Source of the DNA: Coffea arabica | Lineage: Eukaryota; Streptophyta; Magnoliopsida; Gentianales; Rubiaceae | Direction of reading: 5' to 3' | DNA: 64,000 nucleotides | Assembly (NCBI RefSeq): GCF_036785885.1 | Contig: NC_092310.1 | Coordinates: 2,170,001 to 2,234,000, forward strand | In this document: piece by piece, positions 27,241 through 39,776 of the stretch | How the letters are laid out: each line of letters starts with the position of its first letter | Numbering within the stretch: position 1 is the stretch's first letter | Program-made: the position numbers and the translations under genes | Notes under the pieces: generated by a model | Seen by the model: only the letters and a program-made list of their open reading frames with translations | The model's database searches: none | Told to the model about the DNA's origin: nothing

Positions 27241-27512
27241 AAGACTTTGTTTGATAACTCAACTTAATCCTTAATTTTAATGGATTTAAATTTTAATATT
27301 TTCAGATCGTTTGATAAGCAAATATTGAGCATCTAAATTTAATAAGTGGCACTAAATTTTTTATGCAAAATTTGTTCCCAAAATTAAATGATAAACTATT
27401 CATTTATCACTGAATCTGATATGCACTCAAATGTATTAGATTTAATGTTTAACAATTCAATAACTTAATGGATTCAAATTTCATATTTCAAACTTTAATT
27501 TTATTAAACGCA
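27241..27512 (+). mobile_element. MITE, family B copy 2
   Basis: Begins ctttgtttgataactcaac and ends ttttattaaacgcacc; the interior includes aaactattcatttatcactgaat, the reverse complement of the phrase in the copy at 5456-5730. The orientation is opposite to that copy. Confidence 0.6.
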
Positions 27513-28241
27513 CCTAAGTATCAATCAAGTTCCTATAACTTCATGGCATAATCCTATTGCCATTTCTAGCTCAAACACTGGGTTTGTTTGAATCCATTAA
27601 ACAATTGACAAATAATTCTACAAATAATACTCAATTTTTTGCATGAGCTTCAATGTTGATTAATTTGTCAATTGTTTCCAATTTTTTGCGGCCATTTACT
27701 ATTTTTATGCGTCTAATTAGAAGTATGAAAAGAGATATGTACCATGACAGATTTTTATCAAAATTTTAACATATTAATTACTGCAACTTTTTCAACGATC
27801 GAATATGCACGGAGCCACAACGTTAAATTACTCATTTGATGATATATTCACACTAAAAAAGAATGACTGGCTTGGGATGTTATTCAGAAATAGAGTGCAA
27901 TTTAGGTAAGTATAATTGTAAAATCTAAAATTTTTGTTGTCATTCGTGATTTATGAAATTTTTTTTCTAAAAAGCTCCCAATAAATGAAAATGGTTACTA
28001 CTATTATACCTTCAGTCACACCTCACATTTCCAAAATATTGTCATTAAACACTTTGCAGATAATTAATTGATGTATTTGAATCACCACTTTTATTCTTTT
28101 CAAGTACATAATGAATACAAAATTTTGCTAGTGATATTCTCAATCTCAAATAAACATCCTCTTTTAATGTAATCTCAAATTAATTCAACTCTATCGTCTA
28201 TAACCAAATCTCAAAAGAATTCAGTTCTTGTTTAAATTGAA

Positions 28242-28685
28242 GGCCTCATTTTACAAATGAGTTTTTTTAGCGTTTGTTTAAAATTTTAATGTAGTATTGT
28301 AGGAAAAATTTTTAAAGTGTATAAAATTTTAGATATGTTGAAGTGTATAGTTTAAAAAATTTAAGAAGTTTTTTGGAGGTTATTGTAGTTAAACCTTTTA
28401 AAAAATTTGTAGAAATCAAAATTGACCAAAATCTTGTTTGCCAAACGAGGCCAAACACGCCCGTAGGCCTCGTTTGTCAAATGATTTTTTTTGATATTTA
28501 TCTAAAATTTGACTGTAACTTCATTAGAAGTTATAGAAAAAATTTTTGAAATGTAATTTTTTGAATATTTTGAAGTGTATAGTTTAAAAACATTGAAAAG
28601 TTTTTTGAGGTTAGTAATATTTAAAGTTTTAAAAAATTTGTAAAAGACAAATTTGGCAGAAAACTTATTTGCCAAACAGACTCGT
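28242..28685. mobile_element. Two adjacent family C MITEs
   Basis: Copy A is 28242-28452 (ggcctcattttacaaatg ... tttgccaaacgaggcc) and copy B is 28466-28685 (ggcctcgtttgtcaaatg ... tttgccaaacagactcg). They lie head to tail with 13 bases between. Each has imperfect GGCCTCGTTTG inverted ends and the interior phrase ttgaagtgtatagttta, shared with 23667-24006. Confidence 0.7.
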
Positions 28686-28879
28686 AATTTTCTAAAGAAA
28701 AACTTTTATATTTTTCATATATATATATTTTAATTAATTTTTACTTCACCCATATCAAATCAAATTGATACAATATATAATTTTTTTAAATAAAAATTAT
28801 AAAAAATAATCTAGACTAGACCTTGTAATATTCACGTTCTATTCAGTATCGGGTAGCAACCCGTGAGTCTCGTTATTAC

Positions 28880-29635
28880 TAGGGATGGGTGCCCGCGGGT
28901 GCCCGCCCCGCGGGGGGCTCACGGGGCGGGGGGCGGGGTATACTCCCCCGCCCCATCCCCCGCCCCGCCACCCGCAAAAAAAAAAAAAATTATATATATA
29001 TATATATATATATAAATGACTATATATTATATGTAAGTTAATTAGTTATAAACTTATGATAATGATATTATTAATTAGATGTATTATATAATGTATATTA
29101 GTTTATGTAATATAATTGATATTATCAATTATATGAATAATTATACATGTCTACTAATATAATTTATTAATTAGTTATACTAAATTTACTAATACATTTA
29201 TACTAAATTTCTAATTACACTTAATAGAATAACACTTTTTTCTAAAAAAAAAGCACAAACACAATGATGAATTAGTGATTGCATTTGTACTAAAAGTGAA
29301 AATTTGACTATTTTAGTTATATTTATTTCATCATATTGGATTGTATTCAAATAACTTCTGTTTGATTGTTTTTATGAGTTTCAATTGTAAAATTACAATG
29401 AATAATAATTTGGTGATGTGTTGATATTTTAGTACTTGATTATTTATTAAAATTTAATTATAATAAAATTTTATTAATCCCGCGAGTGCTCCGGGACAAG
29501 ACGGGGCTGGGGCGGGGCGGGGCGGGGGGAGCGGGAGGCGGGGAACGGAGCGGGGGACGGGGGGAACTAATAGGCAACGGGACGGGGGACGGGGGAGGGG
29601 TCCCCCGCCCCAACCCCGCCCAGTTGCCATCCCTA
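28880..29635. mobile_element. hAT-type non-autonomous element upstream of CMT3-like gene
   Basis: A 756-base element with ends TAGGGATGG and CCATCCCTA, flanked by a perfect 8-bp target duplication GTTATTAC (28872-28879 and 29636-29643). An 8-bp duplication and TAGGG-type termini are diagnostic of hAT elements. The outer ~100 bases at the left and ~160 at the right are extremely GC-rich (CCGCCCCG / GGGGCGGGG words); the core is AT-rich with a TA-dinucleotide run. There is no transposase. The right end is 322 bases from the methylase start codon, inside its likely promoter. Confidence 0.88.
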
Positions 29636-29957
29636 GTTATTACCCAATACCCATACCCATATTCAAACGCCAATGATTATCCAACCCCTCAACGTTCACT
29701 TTCCTCGGACTTCACTTCCCTCGTTCAAATCCACTTCATTCACTCCCCGAAATTCCGCCTTCCCGCCTAGAAATATTTTCAAATTCACATTAAAAAACTC
29801 GCAGCAAAAGACAGGGAAGAAGAAGCCCTCCTTTTCAAAAACAATACCCCATTTCCTTCACCTTCTTCCCTTACCCCCTCAAAAAACCCTTTCTACTCTT
29901 TCCCCATTTTCCACAAATCTCTTCCATCGTTCTTGAACTAATTCTTTCACCTCCGAA

Positions 29958-32900
29958 ATGGGGAAGAGGAAGGGTTCATCGACGCCGGCAGCTTCGAGGG
30001 AGAAATCTAGGGCTTCTTCTTCTTCTTCGGTAGAGAAGAAGTCGAAGCGACAAAGGATGAAAGTTGAGTCGGTTCCGGCAAATGTGGATAGTGATTTCAT
30101 GGAGGAGCCGGACGTGGTGGTTGTGTCGGATGACAATGAACGGGAGGATGGAGGTGAGGTCGAGGGAGAGAGCTCGCCTATGTCGCCGGCTGAGAGGAAG
30201 ACAAAAAGGCGCGTTCTTGCGGAAAATGAGGAGGAAGGTGATTTTCGGTTTCTTGGTGAGCCTGTTGCTGACAAGGAGGCTCGTTGTCGGTGGCCTCATC
30301 GATATGCAGTCAAGCAAAAGGTCGGAAATGTTTTGGTTTATTGTATATAATCGACAGCTATGGATTTGTACATGTGTTTACCTGTGAAGAGTAGATGAAC
30401 TTAATCTGAAAAGGGTATCTTTTACGATTCTTCACTTTTCGTTTTTTTTTCTGAGAGTAAGATTTTATTCTCCATTTTTTGCGTATTCTGAAAAAATTAG
30501 GGCTTTTTTTTAAAGGGTTCTGGACATTCTTTATTGTGATTATATTTGCAAGTACGTTGAATGTGAATAAAGTTTCATGTCTTTCCTGATACAAAGCTGG
30601 TTTTTGGCTGTTTTTGTAAGTAATAAAGAACAAGGACTTTTGTTTTTTCCAAAGAAACATTTGAGACGATGTCAACTTTTTGGTCTTTTTAATATGATAC
30701 AAATCAGTAGGAGCGCAAGCACATGTAACCGAGATTATAGCAGATAAATTGAGGAAAAAGATGCTGGAAATATTGTCGTTGTAGTATGTCAGATATGGGA
30801 GCTAGTTTGGAGTATTAAAAGGGTATTGATAGCTGGCCAGATTATCCTGAATAAGCTCAAGTGTCTTTCAACATGGACGCCCTGAAAACTAATGTTAGCA
30901 GTTCCTTGGGCTTCTTCGCAAGTCTCTGTTTTATTCTTAGAATCTCACTGTTGAGGTTAACATACGACCGTTCTATGGACATTGGGATTGTATTTCCTTC
31001 AGTTGTTTGCTAGTGTCAAAAGTTTTGTCTTTTGGATCATGCCAAGTTTGTCCATTGGTCTTACGCTTTAAACTCGTTCTTTTGCTTTAAACTCGTTCTT
31101 TTATCTTTCGGTGAATCTATATGTTTTCCATTCTGAGTCTATCTCGTTTTGGGTGGAAAACTTTGGCTTTCGGATAATGCTTTGGTTTTAGTTACTTGTC
31201 ACTATAAAATCTTTATCTGGTTTATTCGAAGTTTGATAATTAGTGTATCCTTCTGCGAGTATGGGTTTTATAGACTTAATGGGGGATTACTCATCTTGGC
31301 TAAGATTAATTTTGTCCACAACCTGCACGAACTCAATGGGAACTTTTAGACGAGCAAAAAATACTTTTCAAGTGGATTCTGCGCAAACAATTTTTCCATT
31401 AGCTCCCTTTAGCAAATAGGAGGCTGTATGTTGTCATTGTTTTATCTTTCTGATAATTAGTATCCTTTCTTTTAGTGAATCTTTATGAACTAATAGTTAA
31501 ATAAAGGTAATTGTTGTTCTTAAAAGAGCCTTAGTATGAAATACTTTTGGTTGGATCTAAGTGTAGGAGATACCCCAATTATGAACTAAAAATGGTTTGG
31601 TTTTTTGTCATTCAAACAAAACTTGTTCATGTTATCAGCTATAATCATCATGCTGAATGTTGATGTGCACAAATTTAATTTGAATTTTTGGCTGAGTTAA
31701 TGAGCTAATTGTTTTGGTTATACAGAGGAAACAAAATGCAGTTTTAAAAGACTCAAAAGGGTGAGTATATGGTTCTTGATTATTTAATTTTCTCATTCTA
31801 GTTCTACTTATTAGAACTCTTTGCATATAAATTGTTGTTCTTTAATTGCTTGCATTTTTTTTCTATTCACTTGGAAAGTGAGGATGACTCTGAAGAATTT
31901 ATCGATGCTAAAAGACACTTCACTCAAGCAGAAGTTGATGGGCAGATTTTTAACTTGGAAGATGATGCTTATGTACAGGTACAGGAACTTTGCTTCCTTT
32001 TTCTAGTAAATGGAAGATTTTGCTAGTATGACATTTTGAGTGGGCTAGGTCTAGTCATACCAAATCAAAACCTATCTAGTCTAGAGGTGACCTGCACATA
32101 TCGTGTTTTCTGTCAAGGTTTTTAGCATCTGTCATGGGTGTGCAATGAGCTTAATGTAAGATTCATCTCTTGCTCCTGCATTTGCTTTTTCCAGTGCTGT
32201 TATGTAACAAGGAAATAATCTGTTCTCAGTATAAATATGTAGTTGTTGTCATATCTTGAAACTCGAATGCTATGTGATCTTTTTAACTTATGATTGTTAA
32301 GACTGAGTAATGATTTTGGAGAAGTAAAAGGAGGGTTTTAAGTTTGTTTACTTGGACTTAGATGTCCAGCTTTTTTAAATGGTCTCAGATATCATAGACC
32401 ATGTAGTGTTCCAAAACTTATGAGATTTTGTGGATGTGGCATCGTTTCTATTTCTTTTAACTGTCTGAATTCTACGGGGTTCATTATCTTTCCAGAAAAT
32501 TTAATGTGAATTTCCTACCCATAAATATCGTAACTTTTTTTGGGTGTCTTGTTAATCTTGTTATGTATTGCAGGTGATCCTTGTGGCTTAGCGTTTTTGC
32601 ATTGAAGATTGTATAATCAAGGCCTAGATATTTTTTTCTTATAAGTTGATTCTAGTTTTTTCTTTCTTTCTTTTTTTGGGTTCAATTTTCCCTTTGCTGA
32701 AAGCTGCTTTTAGAGGTTTTTGTTTTTATCTGTGAATTTAAATTATTTTAACCATCAGAAAGCTATTCGTGAGAAACAACTCTAGAGATTTTTTCCACTG
32801 TACTTTTGCTTTCGAAATTGAGACAAAAATACCTTTTCAGGATTTAAACAGCTTGGAGTGTCATTTTTTGGTTATAATCTTTTGAAATGTGCCATTTATG

Positions 32901-35900
32901 GAGTATAACAGGCTAATACCAAAATAGGAGGAAATTTTAAAGAGAAAATAAATCTTATATTGTTGAGAGTTGCCTTCTTTGACAACTTTGTTAGCCTGGA
33001 TTTCATTGTCTTGGTTTTGCCGGTATTTTGAATCACATGTATCCAAATCTGGTTCAGAAAGTTGTTTAATTCTTGCCTAATTAACATGCTGTCACAAGGC
33101 TGAAGTAGGCAAAAGAAATTACATCTGCAAAATAGTGGAGATGTTTGAGGGAACTGATGGCATGCCGTATTTCACTGCTCAGTGGTTTTACAGGGCCGAG
33201 GATACTGTAAGGCTTGACAATCATTCCTTTAAATATCTGTATTTTCAATTTCCATTTTCTGAATTATACTGCCACTTCCTGTGGTCAGATCATTACAGAA
33301 TGTCATGAATTTATAGACGAAAAGCGAGTATTCTTTTCTGAAGTCAAGAATGACAATCCTTTGGACTGTCTGGTTAAGAGACTTAGGATCGCCCGGCTGC
33401 CGCCAAATGTATGCTGACTTACCTAAGAAACGTCTTTTCAACTTTGAGCTTCTGTAAACCTTTTTAACAGGACCGGCTGCTATTTCAGATGGATTTGGAA
33501 TGCAAGGATGCTGCAAAATCAAATTGTGACTATTATTATGACATGATGTTCTTAGAGCCTCACTGCACGTTTATCAGCTTGCCGCCTGGTAACTTTTTTT
33601 CCTTTATATATTGTCAGCAACAAATTACTCTTTCTTTTTTCACAAACTTTATAGTGTAAAGTTTTGGATGATATTTATATTGTCCAGAGAATAATGGAGC
33701 TGGAAGTGACTCTGGCTCTACAATATCGAGTGAAGCTGATGCTACTGGAGCAGTGGCTAGTGGTGTAGAGGTCTCCCAAGAAGCAAACCACTTGGAGATG
33801 AGGCTACTGGACCTGTATTCAGGCTGTGGGGCAATGTCCACTGGACTTTGCCTGGGAGCTTATAGCACTGGTGTTAAACTTGTTACCGTAAGGACAATAA
33901 GTTTTCTTGAACTTCTTTCTAGTTGTTATGTCGTTCTTTACCATTAAAATAACTTCTCAATGCAGAAATGGGCAGTTGATGTAAACAAGTATGCATGTGA
34001 AAGTCTAAAATGGAACCATCCGGAGACTGAGGTGTATATTGCTCCATATGGTTTTGTATCCATTATTTCTATATTTATAACCTTGTTCAGGATACATTTT
34101 TCTTCTTGATAATTTCTTTTTGATTAAGGTACGAAATGAATCTGCCGAGAACTTTTTGCTTTTGATTAAGGAGTGGGAGAGGCTTTGTGTCTCCTATGCA
34201 TTAGTAGAAAGCAATGTTCTACCACATCCGTATGTTAGCTCGTCAAATGAGCAAGTAGATGAAGTTGGTGGAGATGATGAAGATGACGATGTTGATGATA
34301 GTGATGGTAATAGTTCTGAAGTTTTTGATGTCAAAGAGGTATTGGCTATGTGCTATGGGGATCCAAAAGAGAGTGGTGCTGTTGGTCTTTACTGTAAGGT
34401 ATACTTGTTGGATTATCAGTGTACCTTTATATCTCTATCTTGCCTTTTTAAACATTTTCAATTAGCTTTGGCTTGTAGTAATGTCTCTAAAATGCAATTT
34501 AGATTCGCTGGAAAGGTTATGGACCAGATGATGATACATGGGAGCCTATAGACGGTTTAAGGTAGGCATTAAGTCTGGTTTGCTTAGTGATTTCTTGATG
34601 TTATTTGTTTCCTTGAAACAATCACTGACCTTCTATACGTGTTTCTTAGTGATTGTCAAGAGAAGGTGAAGGAATTCGTCACTAAAGGTTACAAAAGAAA
34701 GATTTTGCCTTTGCCTGTAAGTTCAAACATCTTCCAAAGAGATGTGAAGTATACTGGACTACTGCAGATTATGTTATCTAATTTGTTGGTTTCTTGATGT
34801 CTTGCAGGGAAATGTCGATGTTATATGTGGGGGCCCTCCTTGCCAAGGAATAAGTGGGTTTAACCGATTTCGGAATACAGACCAACCATTACAAGATGAA
34901 AAAAATAAGCAGCTTGCCGTCTTCATGGATATTGTGGCTTTTCTAAAGCCTAGATTTGTGTTGATGGAAAATGTTGTTGATTTGATTAAGTTTTCCAAAG
35001 GGTATCTTGGGAGGTATGCTTTTGCTCGGCTTCTTGCTATGAACTATCAAGCACGACTTGGAATGATGGCTGCTGGTGCTTATGGTCTCCCACAGTTTAG
35101 AATGCGTGTCTTTATGTGGGGTGCTGTTCCTAAAGAGGTGATACTCAGTTTTTCTTTTTCTTATTTATTTATTCAGGTTTCAAGGTGTCTTTCCTCTCTC
35201 ATTAGCAGTACCTACTCTTCTATTAATGCAGAAGTTGCCTCAGTACCCATTGCCTACCCATGATGTCGTTGTGAGAGGGGTTGTTCCCAAGGAATTTGAG
35301 GTAGGCTATGGATGGTAGAAAAATATTATACAATTTGATTTTTGCTTCTTTATTAGCCTAAATCTTCTGTGTCAATGTAGTCCAATACTGTAGCTTATGA
35401 AGAAGGTTCAAAAGTTGAATTGGAGAAGGAGCTTTTTCTTGAAGATGCTATTTCTGATCTTCCACCGGTATATATTGCCAATACTAAGCTTTTTTGAATT
35501 AATGTATGCCTCTAATGTTCCTTATATGCTTAAAACTCTCTCTTTATCTTGCAAACTTAACATTTAGGTTGAAAATGACGAGCCACGAGATGAAATGCCA
35601 TATGGTGGTGCGTCCAAGACTGAATTTCAAAACTTCATCAGATTGAGGAAAGATGGTAAGTTCATATTTCTTTATTTCTCCTTTCAGTACTTCTGGATTT
35701 ATAATTTTCAATGCCTTATTTTAAACCTGGAATTCTTGCTTTGTCTTGGTGAGCATGGTAACGTGATTCCAATGGATGCTAAAAAAGTCATCTAACATTT
35801 TTGATCCAGAGCAAACAATACACGTTTGCTGGTGCTTAAAAGTTTCCAGCTATATTTGTCATTCATTGTTTATGTTGTGAAAAAAGTTAGTTTACCAACT

Positions 35901-38057
35901 AAGCATCGAACTATTTACATTCTTAAATCTGGAATGTAATACTTAAATCCATGAAACTAAAAGTACTTTGTTTTATAGGTTTCCTTTTTCTATGGCTTTT
36001 ACCTTGTCTTAATTTAGCACAATATGGATTACGTTCTGATACAGGTTCTCTGCGTAGTTTGAGTTTGAAAAGTTATTGAATGTCGTCTTTCACAGTGTTT
36101 TTTCTTTCTGATGCAGAAATGCCAGGTAGTCTAGGCTTTGGATTAGAAGTAGCTCCACATTTGCTGTATGACCATAGGCCGCTCCAACTAAATAGGGATG
36201 ATTATAGTCGGGTGTGTCAGATTCCCAAGAAGAAGGTATATTTTAGTTCGTTAGTCTTTTTCTTTTTTATGTTTTGTTTTTCCTGGTCAAAGGACCTTCT
36301 CTCATGTATTTATGCTTTTCAGGAGCTTCTTGTTATGTAAATTGTCAATTGAATACTACCTGCTTCTGAACTATTTGTACCATGGTTGCTAGGGTGCAAA
36401 CTTTAGAGATTTGCCAGGTGTAAGAGTCCGTGCTGATAACAAGGTGGAATGGGATCCAGATATAGAGCGTGTCTATCTGCCCTCAGGGAAACCTTTGGTA
36501 CGACTTCTTGAATATCTATATCATGCAGATCAGCATGTATTTGTTTATTTCTTCATTGATAATCCTTACCCTAGTGAGTTGCTTGTGCAGGTACCTGATT
36601 ATGCTATGACTTTTGTTGGTGGATCTTCATGCAAGTAATCTTCATTTCTCTCCTATGTCTCTCAAATTGCTTCTGTGATAAATTTTTGTTTTTTGGCTTT
36701 TCACACAACTATTGTTGCATGCCATTTAGGCCTTTTGGACGATTGTGGTGGGATGAGACAGTACCTACAGTTGTCACACGAGCAGAACCTCACAATCAGG
36801 TACTGTTGTTGTCACTTTCTAATTTAATTGAATATTCTGGTTTGCTGTTTTATACTTCACTGAATGATGAACCTTCTTTGGACTTTGTCAGACCATATTG
36901 CATCCAAAGCAAGACAGAGTCCTTACAATCCGAGAGAATGCTAGACTCCAAGGATTTCCTGATTATTACAAACTTTTTGGCCCCATTAAAGAGAGGTAAA
37001 AGCTGAGGAACAATTATGTTTCTGACATATTTAGGCATTCTATAGAGTACGCGCTAATATGATCCTCATAGGTTCTCTCAATTCTTGTTACACCCTTGAA
37101 TAAAACAAACTGCCTCTTGGCCTCATACTTAGTCTTTTTCCATCAGTTAGAATTTGCAGACATATGTTGAAACGAGGAAAAAAAATTGCAGTAGCAGCGG
37201 GTTTGTCACTGTCAGAGTGAAAGAAAATTAGATCCCAAAAAGTCTTTCCCTTTCACCTGTTCTCATAATGACAGCGAGGATATAGGACATGTTGCTGACG
37301 AATATGGCAATGCATAGGTTGTGTGATAAAATGGTGAAGAGGTTGTAGAACTCTTAAAAGTAGCTTAATTTTGAGATGGAAGTGTTCAATGTATTGCATC
37401 TAGATTTCATTATGAAAGTAAAATATCAACTCAACTATACAGAGGCTTTTCAGTATTATTCACCTAGTTTCGCAAAATCTTGGACCTTCTGCACTTTCAG
37501 ATAATCTGTGAGCCAAATTCCAAATGGCGTCTACTTAGTGTGCAGAGCACAAGTTACTCTTCTGGAACTGTTTCAGAAAGCAGCTGGTTTTAGTTGTCTG
37601 TCAGCTTCTGTTTCTTCATGAGTTTGGTCATTGTCAATAGGCCTGTGTTGCTACATGTTGAGATGTTATTTATATAGGCAATTAGTTGCTGATTTGCTTG
37701 ACTGCATCGTGAAATTTGATTTGCTTGACTGCATCGTGAAATTTGCTGATTTGCTATATGTTGAAGAAAGCCATGTTCATTATCCTGAAATTTGATTGGC
37801 TTATTTGGTAATCAACAATATTATAATACCTCCTATGTGAACACGGAATGGATATCTGTTTGCAATTATTAACACTCGATGTTTTATGATACTCCAGGTA
37901 CATTCAAGTTGGCAACGCAGTTGCTGTGCCAGTTGCTCGCGCTTTAGGATTTTCTTTAGCTTTGGCTTTGAAGGGTTTGTCAGGCGACGAACCAGTACTG
38001 CAATTACCAAAGAGCTTTCCAAATAATGTCGAGCTTCCTGCAGAAGTGTCTTCATGA
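29958..38057 (+). CDS. CMT3: CMT3-like chromomethylase (plant CHG DNA cytosine methyltransferase)
   Basis: A 21-exon gene, 887 residues. Exons: 29958-30320, 31726-31760, 31879-31978, 33099-33206, 33289-33408, 33489-33588, 33688-33887, 33966-34031, 34129-34398, 34503-34561, 34650-34716, 34808-35137, 35232-35300, 35381-35467, 35568-35655, 36117-36235, 36393-36497, 36591-36634, 36730-36799, 36892-36995, 37898-38057; all join in phase. After a short basic/acidic leader come a BAH domain (about 145-275), motif [14 protein letters not shown] (317), a chromodomain (about 427-490; cage residues F430, W457, Y460), the catalytic GGPPCQG loop (C508), MENVVDL (E550), and target-recognition parts up to [14 protein letters not shown]. 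The chromodomain inside the methylase fold is specific to chromomethylases; the short leader argues against CMT2. CMT3 methylates CHG sites on H3K9me2 chromatin and silences transposons. Motif I has GCGA where the Arabidopsis protein has GCGG. Confidence 0.95.
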
Positions 38058-39458
38058 AGGAAGCCAAATTTGTGTTTTTGTAACCCATCCAACACAAAAT
38101 TACATGCCATTTATTGGTCACATTTATTGGTTATTTGTCGGAATTGTTCATAATTTGTATCATTTGAGTACCATGTTACTATTATTTACTCCATGAAACA
38201 GCATGTGCTGAAAGTAGTACTGCTGAACTCTTGCTGATCAACTGATCCTCACACGTTGTGATGTACGAGCTGAACGTGTTGAAAGAGAAGCATTATCGTG
38301 CGAAGCAATGTTCTAGTTTCTATAATTTGATCATTGACAAGTGCGAAGACAGTCATTCTGACTTGCCTTTCTTCATATAATCTTATTTTGATGGATGTGG
38401 TTGTATTCGAGAATGGAAGCAAATTTGTTTAAATTATTTTGATGGATCTTTTATATTTTGTATCTTTATTAAATTTTATGATTTTTCAATTTAAATATAC
38501 TTGTGACATGTTTAATGTATTTTATGTCATTAGTGCAAATTATTTTGTCAAGTAAATCGTGCTGGACGATTTCTAGTGAGATGATTAATAATATTGATTA
38601 ATGTATTATCAAAAAAAAAAAAAAAAACTCAAGTCTTACCAAGCTACTCACTATTATTTGATCGAAGGGTGAAGTGTCAATAAGACATGTTTCTAAGATT
38701 TGTAGGGTTTTCTTAGATTGACCATTTTAATTGATTACAGATTTTGATTTTGAATAATCAACTTTTGTGATATTTTTTTATTACTTTTGTACATTGATTA
38801 CATATTTTTTAATGATCATTCGTTTGAATTATCTGTTTTTAAAATATTTTACGATATACGAGATTATTTTTGAGGATATTTTTGAGATTTTTATGATTGT
38901 TTTTGTTTGTATATTATTGTAACATTATATATGAAAATTTAGTGACCAATCCAAACGCAGATTGTAACAGATTACTCAAAGAATAACCTTTGCTGATTCT
39001 AATTATTCTTTATAACAATTTCTATAATCAAATTTTATATAAAGCAACCGAGAACAAGGTCGTAGTGGAGTTCAAGTGAATTTAGTGACTTTGAAATTGC
39101 AATCTGGTATTTGAAAGACACTCGTGATGATCTTTTGAAGATTGATCATGGTTACCAACCCACCGTTATTCCTTTCCCTCCTACAAAACTTTGAAGAAAC
39201 ACAAAAATTCTACCCAGAAATAAGCAAATGAAAAACAGAAAGGGTCAGCTACAATATGAGATCACCAAATACTAAAACTGTGAAACACTTGCCCTTTTTG
39301 TTTGGATTACTACAATATACTGATGTGAATTCAGATCCACATGATAGTACTAAAGAAAATATGTGAAGTACCTCATTTAGCAGCAAGAAGTTCAACAACA
39401 GGATTTGCTATTCAAATCACCAACTGTTGCATCAACTACAAATACATCTGAATTAGTT
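38058..39458. other. Intergenic between CMT3-like gene and small gene
   Basis: The CMT3-like 3' UTR probably ends in the first few hundred bases. A poly-A run is at about 38612-38628. An AT-rich element-like stretch lies at about 38690-38960, ending gtgaccaatccaaacgcagat, similar in style to the TTTGGATT-ended MITEs. No gene seen. Confidence 0.4.
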
Positions 39459-39776
39459 TTAGGAAGCAAATTTTTGGGATTTTTTCAATTTGTCGATTGG
39501 AAAAGGGGGCAACCGAAGAACAGCTTCCTCAGTCTCAATAGGGTCCGATCTCAATATCTGCAAAGAAACCGGGGTAAAAAAAGAAAACCTGAAATCAGTT
39601 TGAACGGTTCAAAATAAGAAGGAAAAAGAAAAGAATCAAAATTGACTTACTGGGTCTTTGAGAATTGGCTTAGTGTCATCGAGAGCAGGTCTAAATTGGG
39701 GTTTTTTCTGTCCTTTCGTTTCAGTTCCGCCATTGTTGCTCTTGCTCGAAGCCTCTGCTGCTGCTGCTTTCTTCAT
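39459..39776 (-). CDS. Small conserved plant protein, 74 residues, unknown function
   Basis: Two exons: 39776-39651 (42 codons, donor CCA|GTAAGT) and 39557-39459 (acceptor tttgcag, stop TAA). The product begins MKKAAAAEASSK, is basic and Ser/Ala-rich in its first half, then reads KPQFRPALDDTKPILKDP and continues ILRSDPIETEEAVLRLPPFP before a short Lys-rich end. The SDPIETEEAVLRLPPFP block looks like a conserved motif that I associate with an uncharacterised plant protein family. Perfect splice signals and phase support a real gene. There is no signal peptide or membrane span. The name and function are unknown to me. It is divergently oriented from the CMT3-like gene's end. Confidence 0.75.

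Noticed and set aside
29458..29770. Gly/Arg- and Pro-rich frames on both strands
   Set aside because: They result from the GC-rich end of the hAT element, not from a protein.
29676..30387. Other-frame ORFs over the first CMT3-like exon
   Set aside because: Overlap the real exon 29958-30320, which continues into the BAH domain by splicing.
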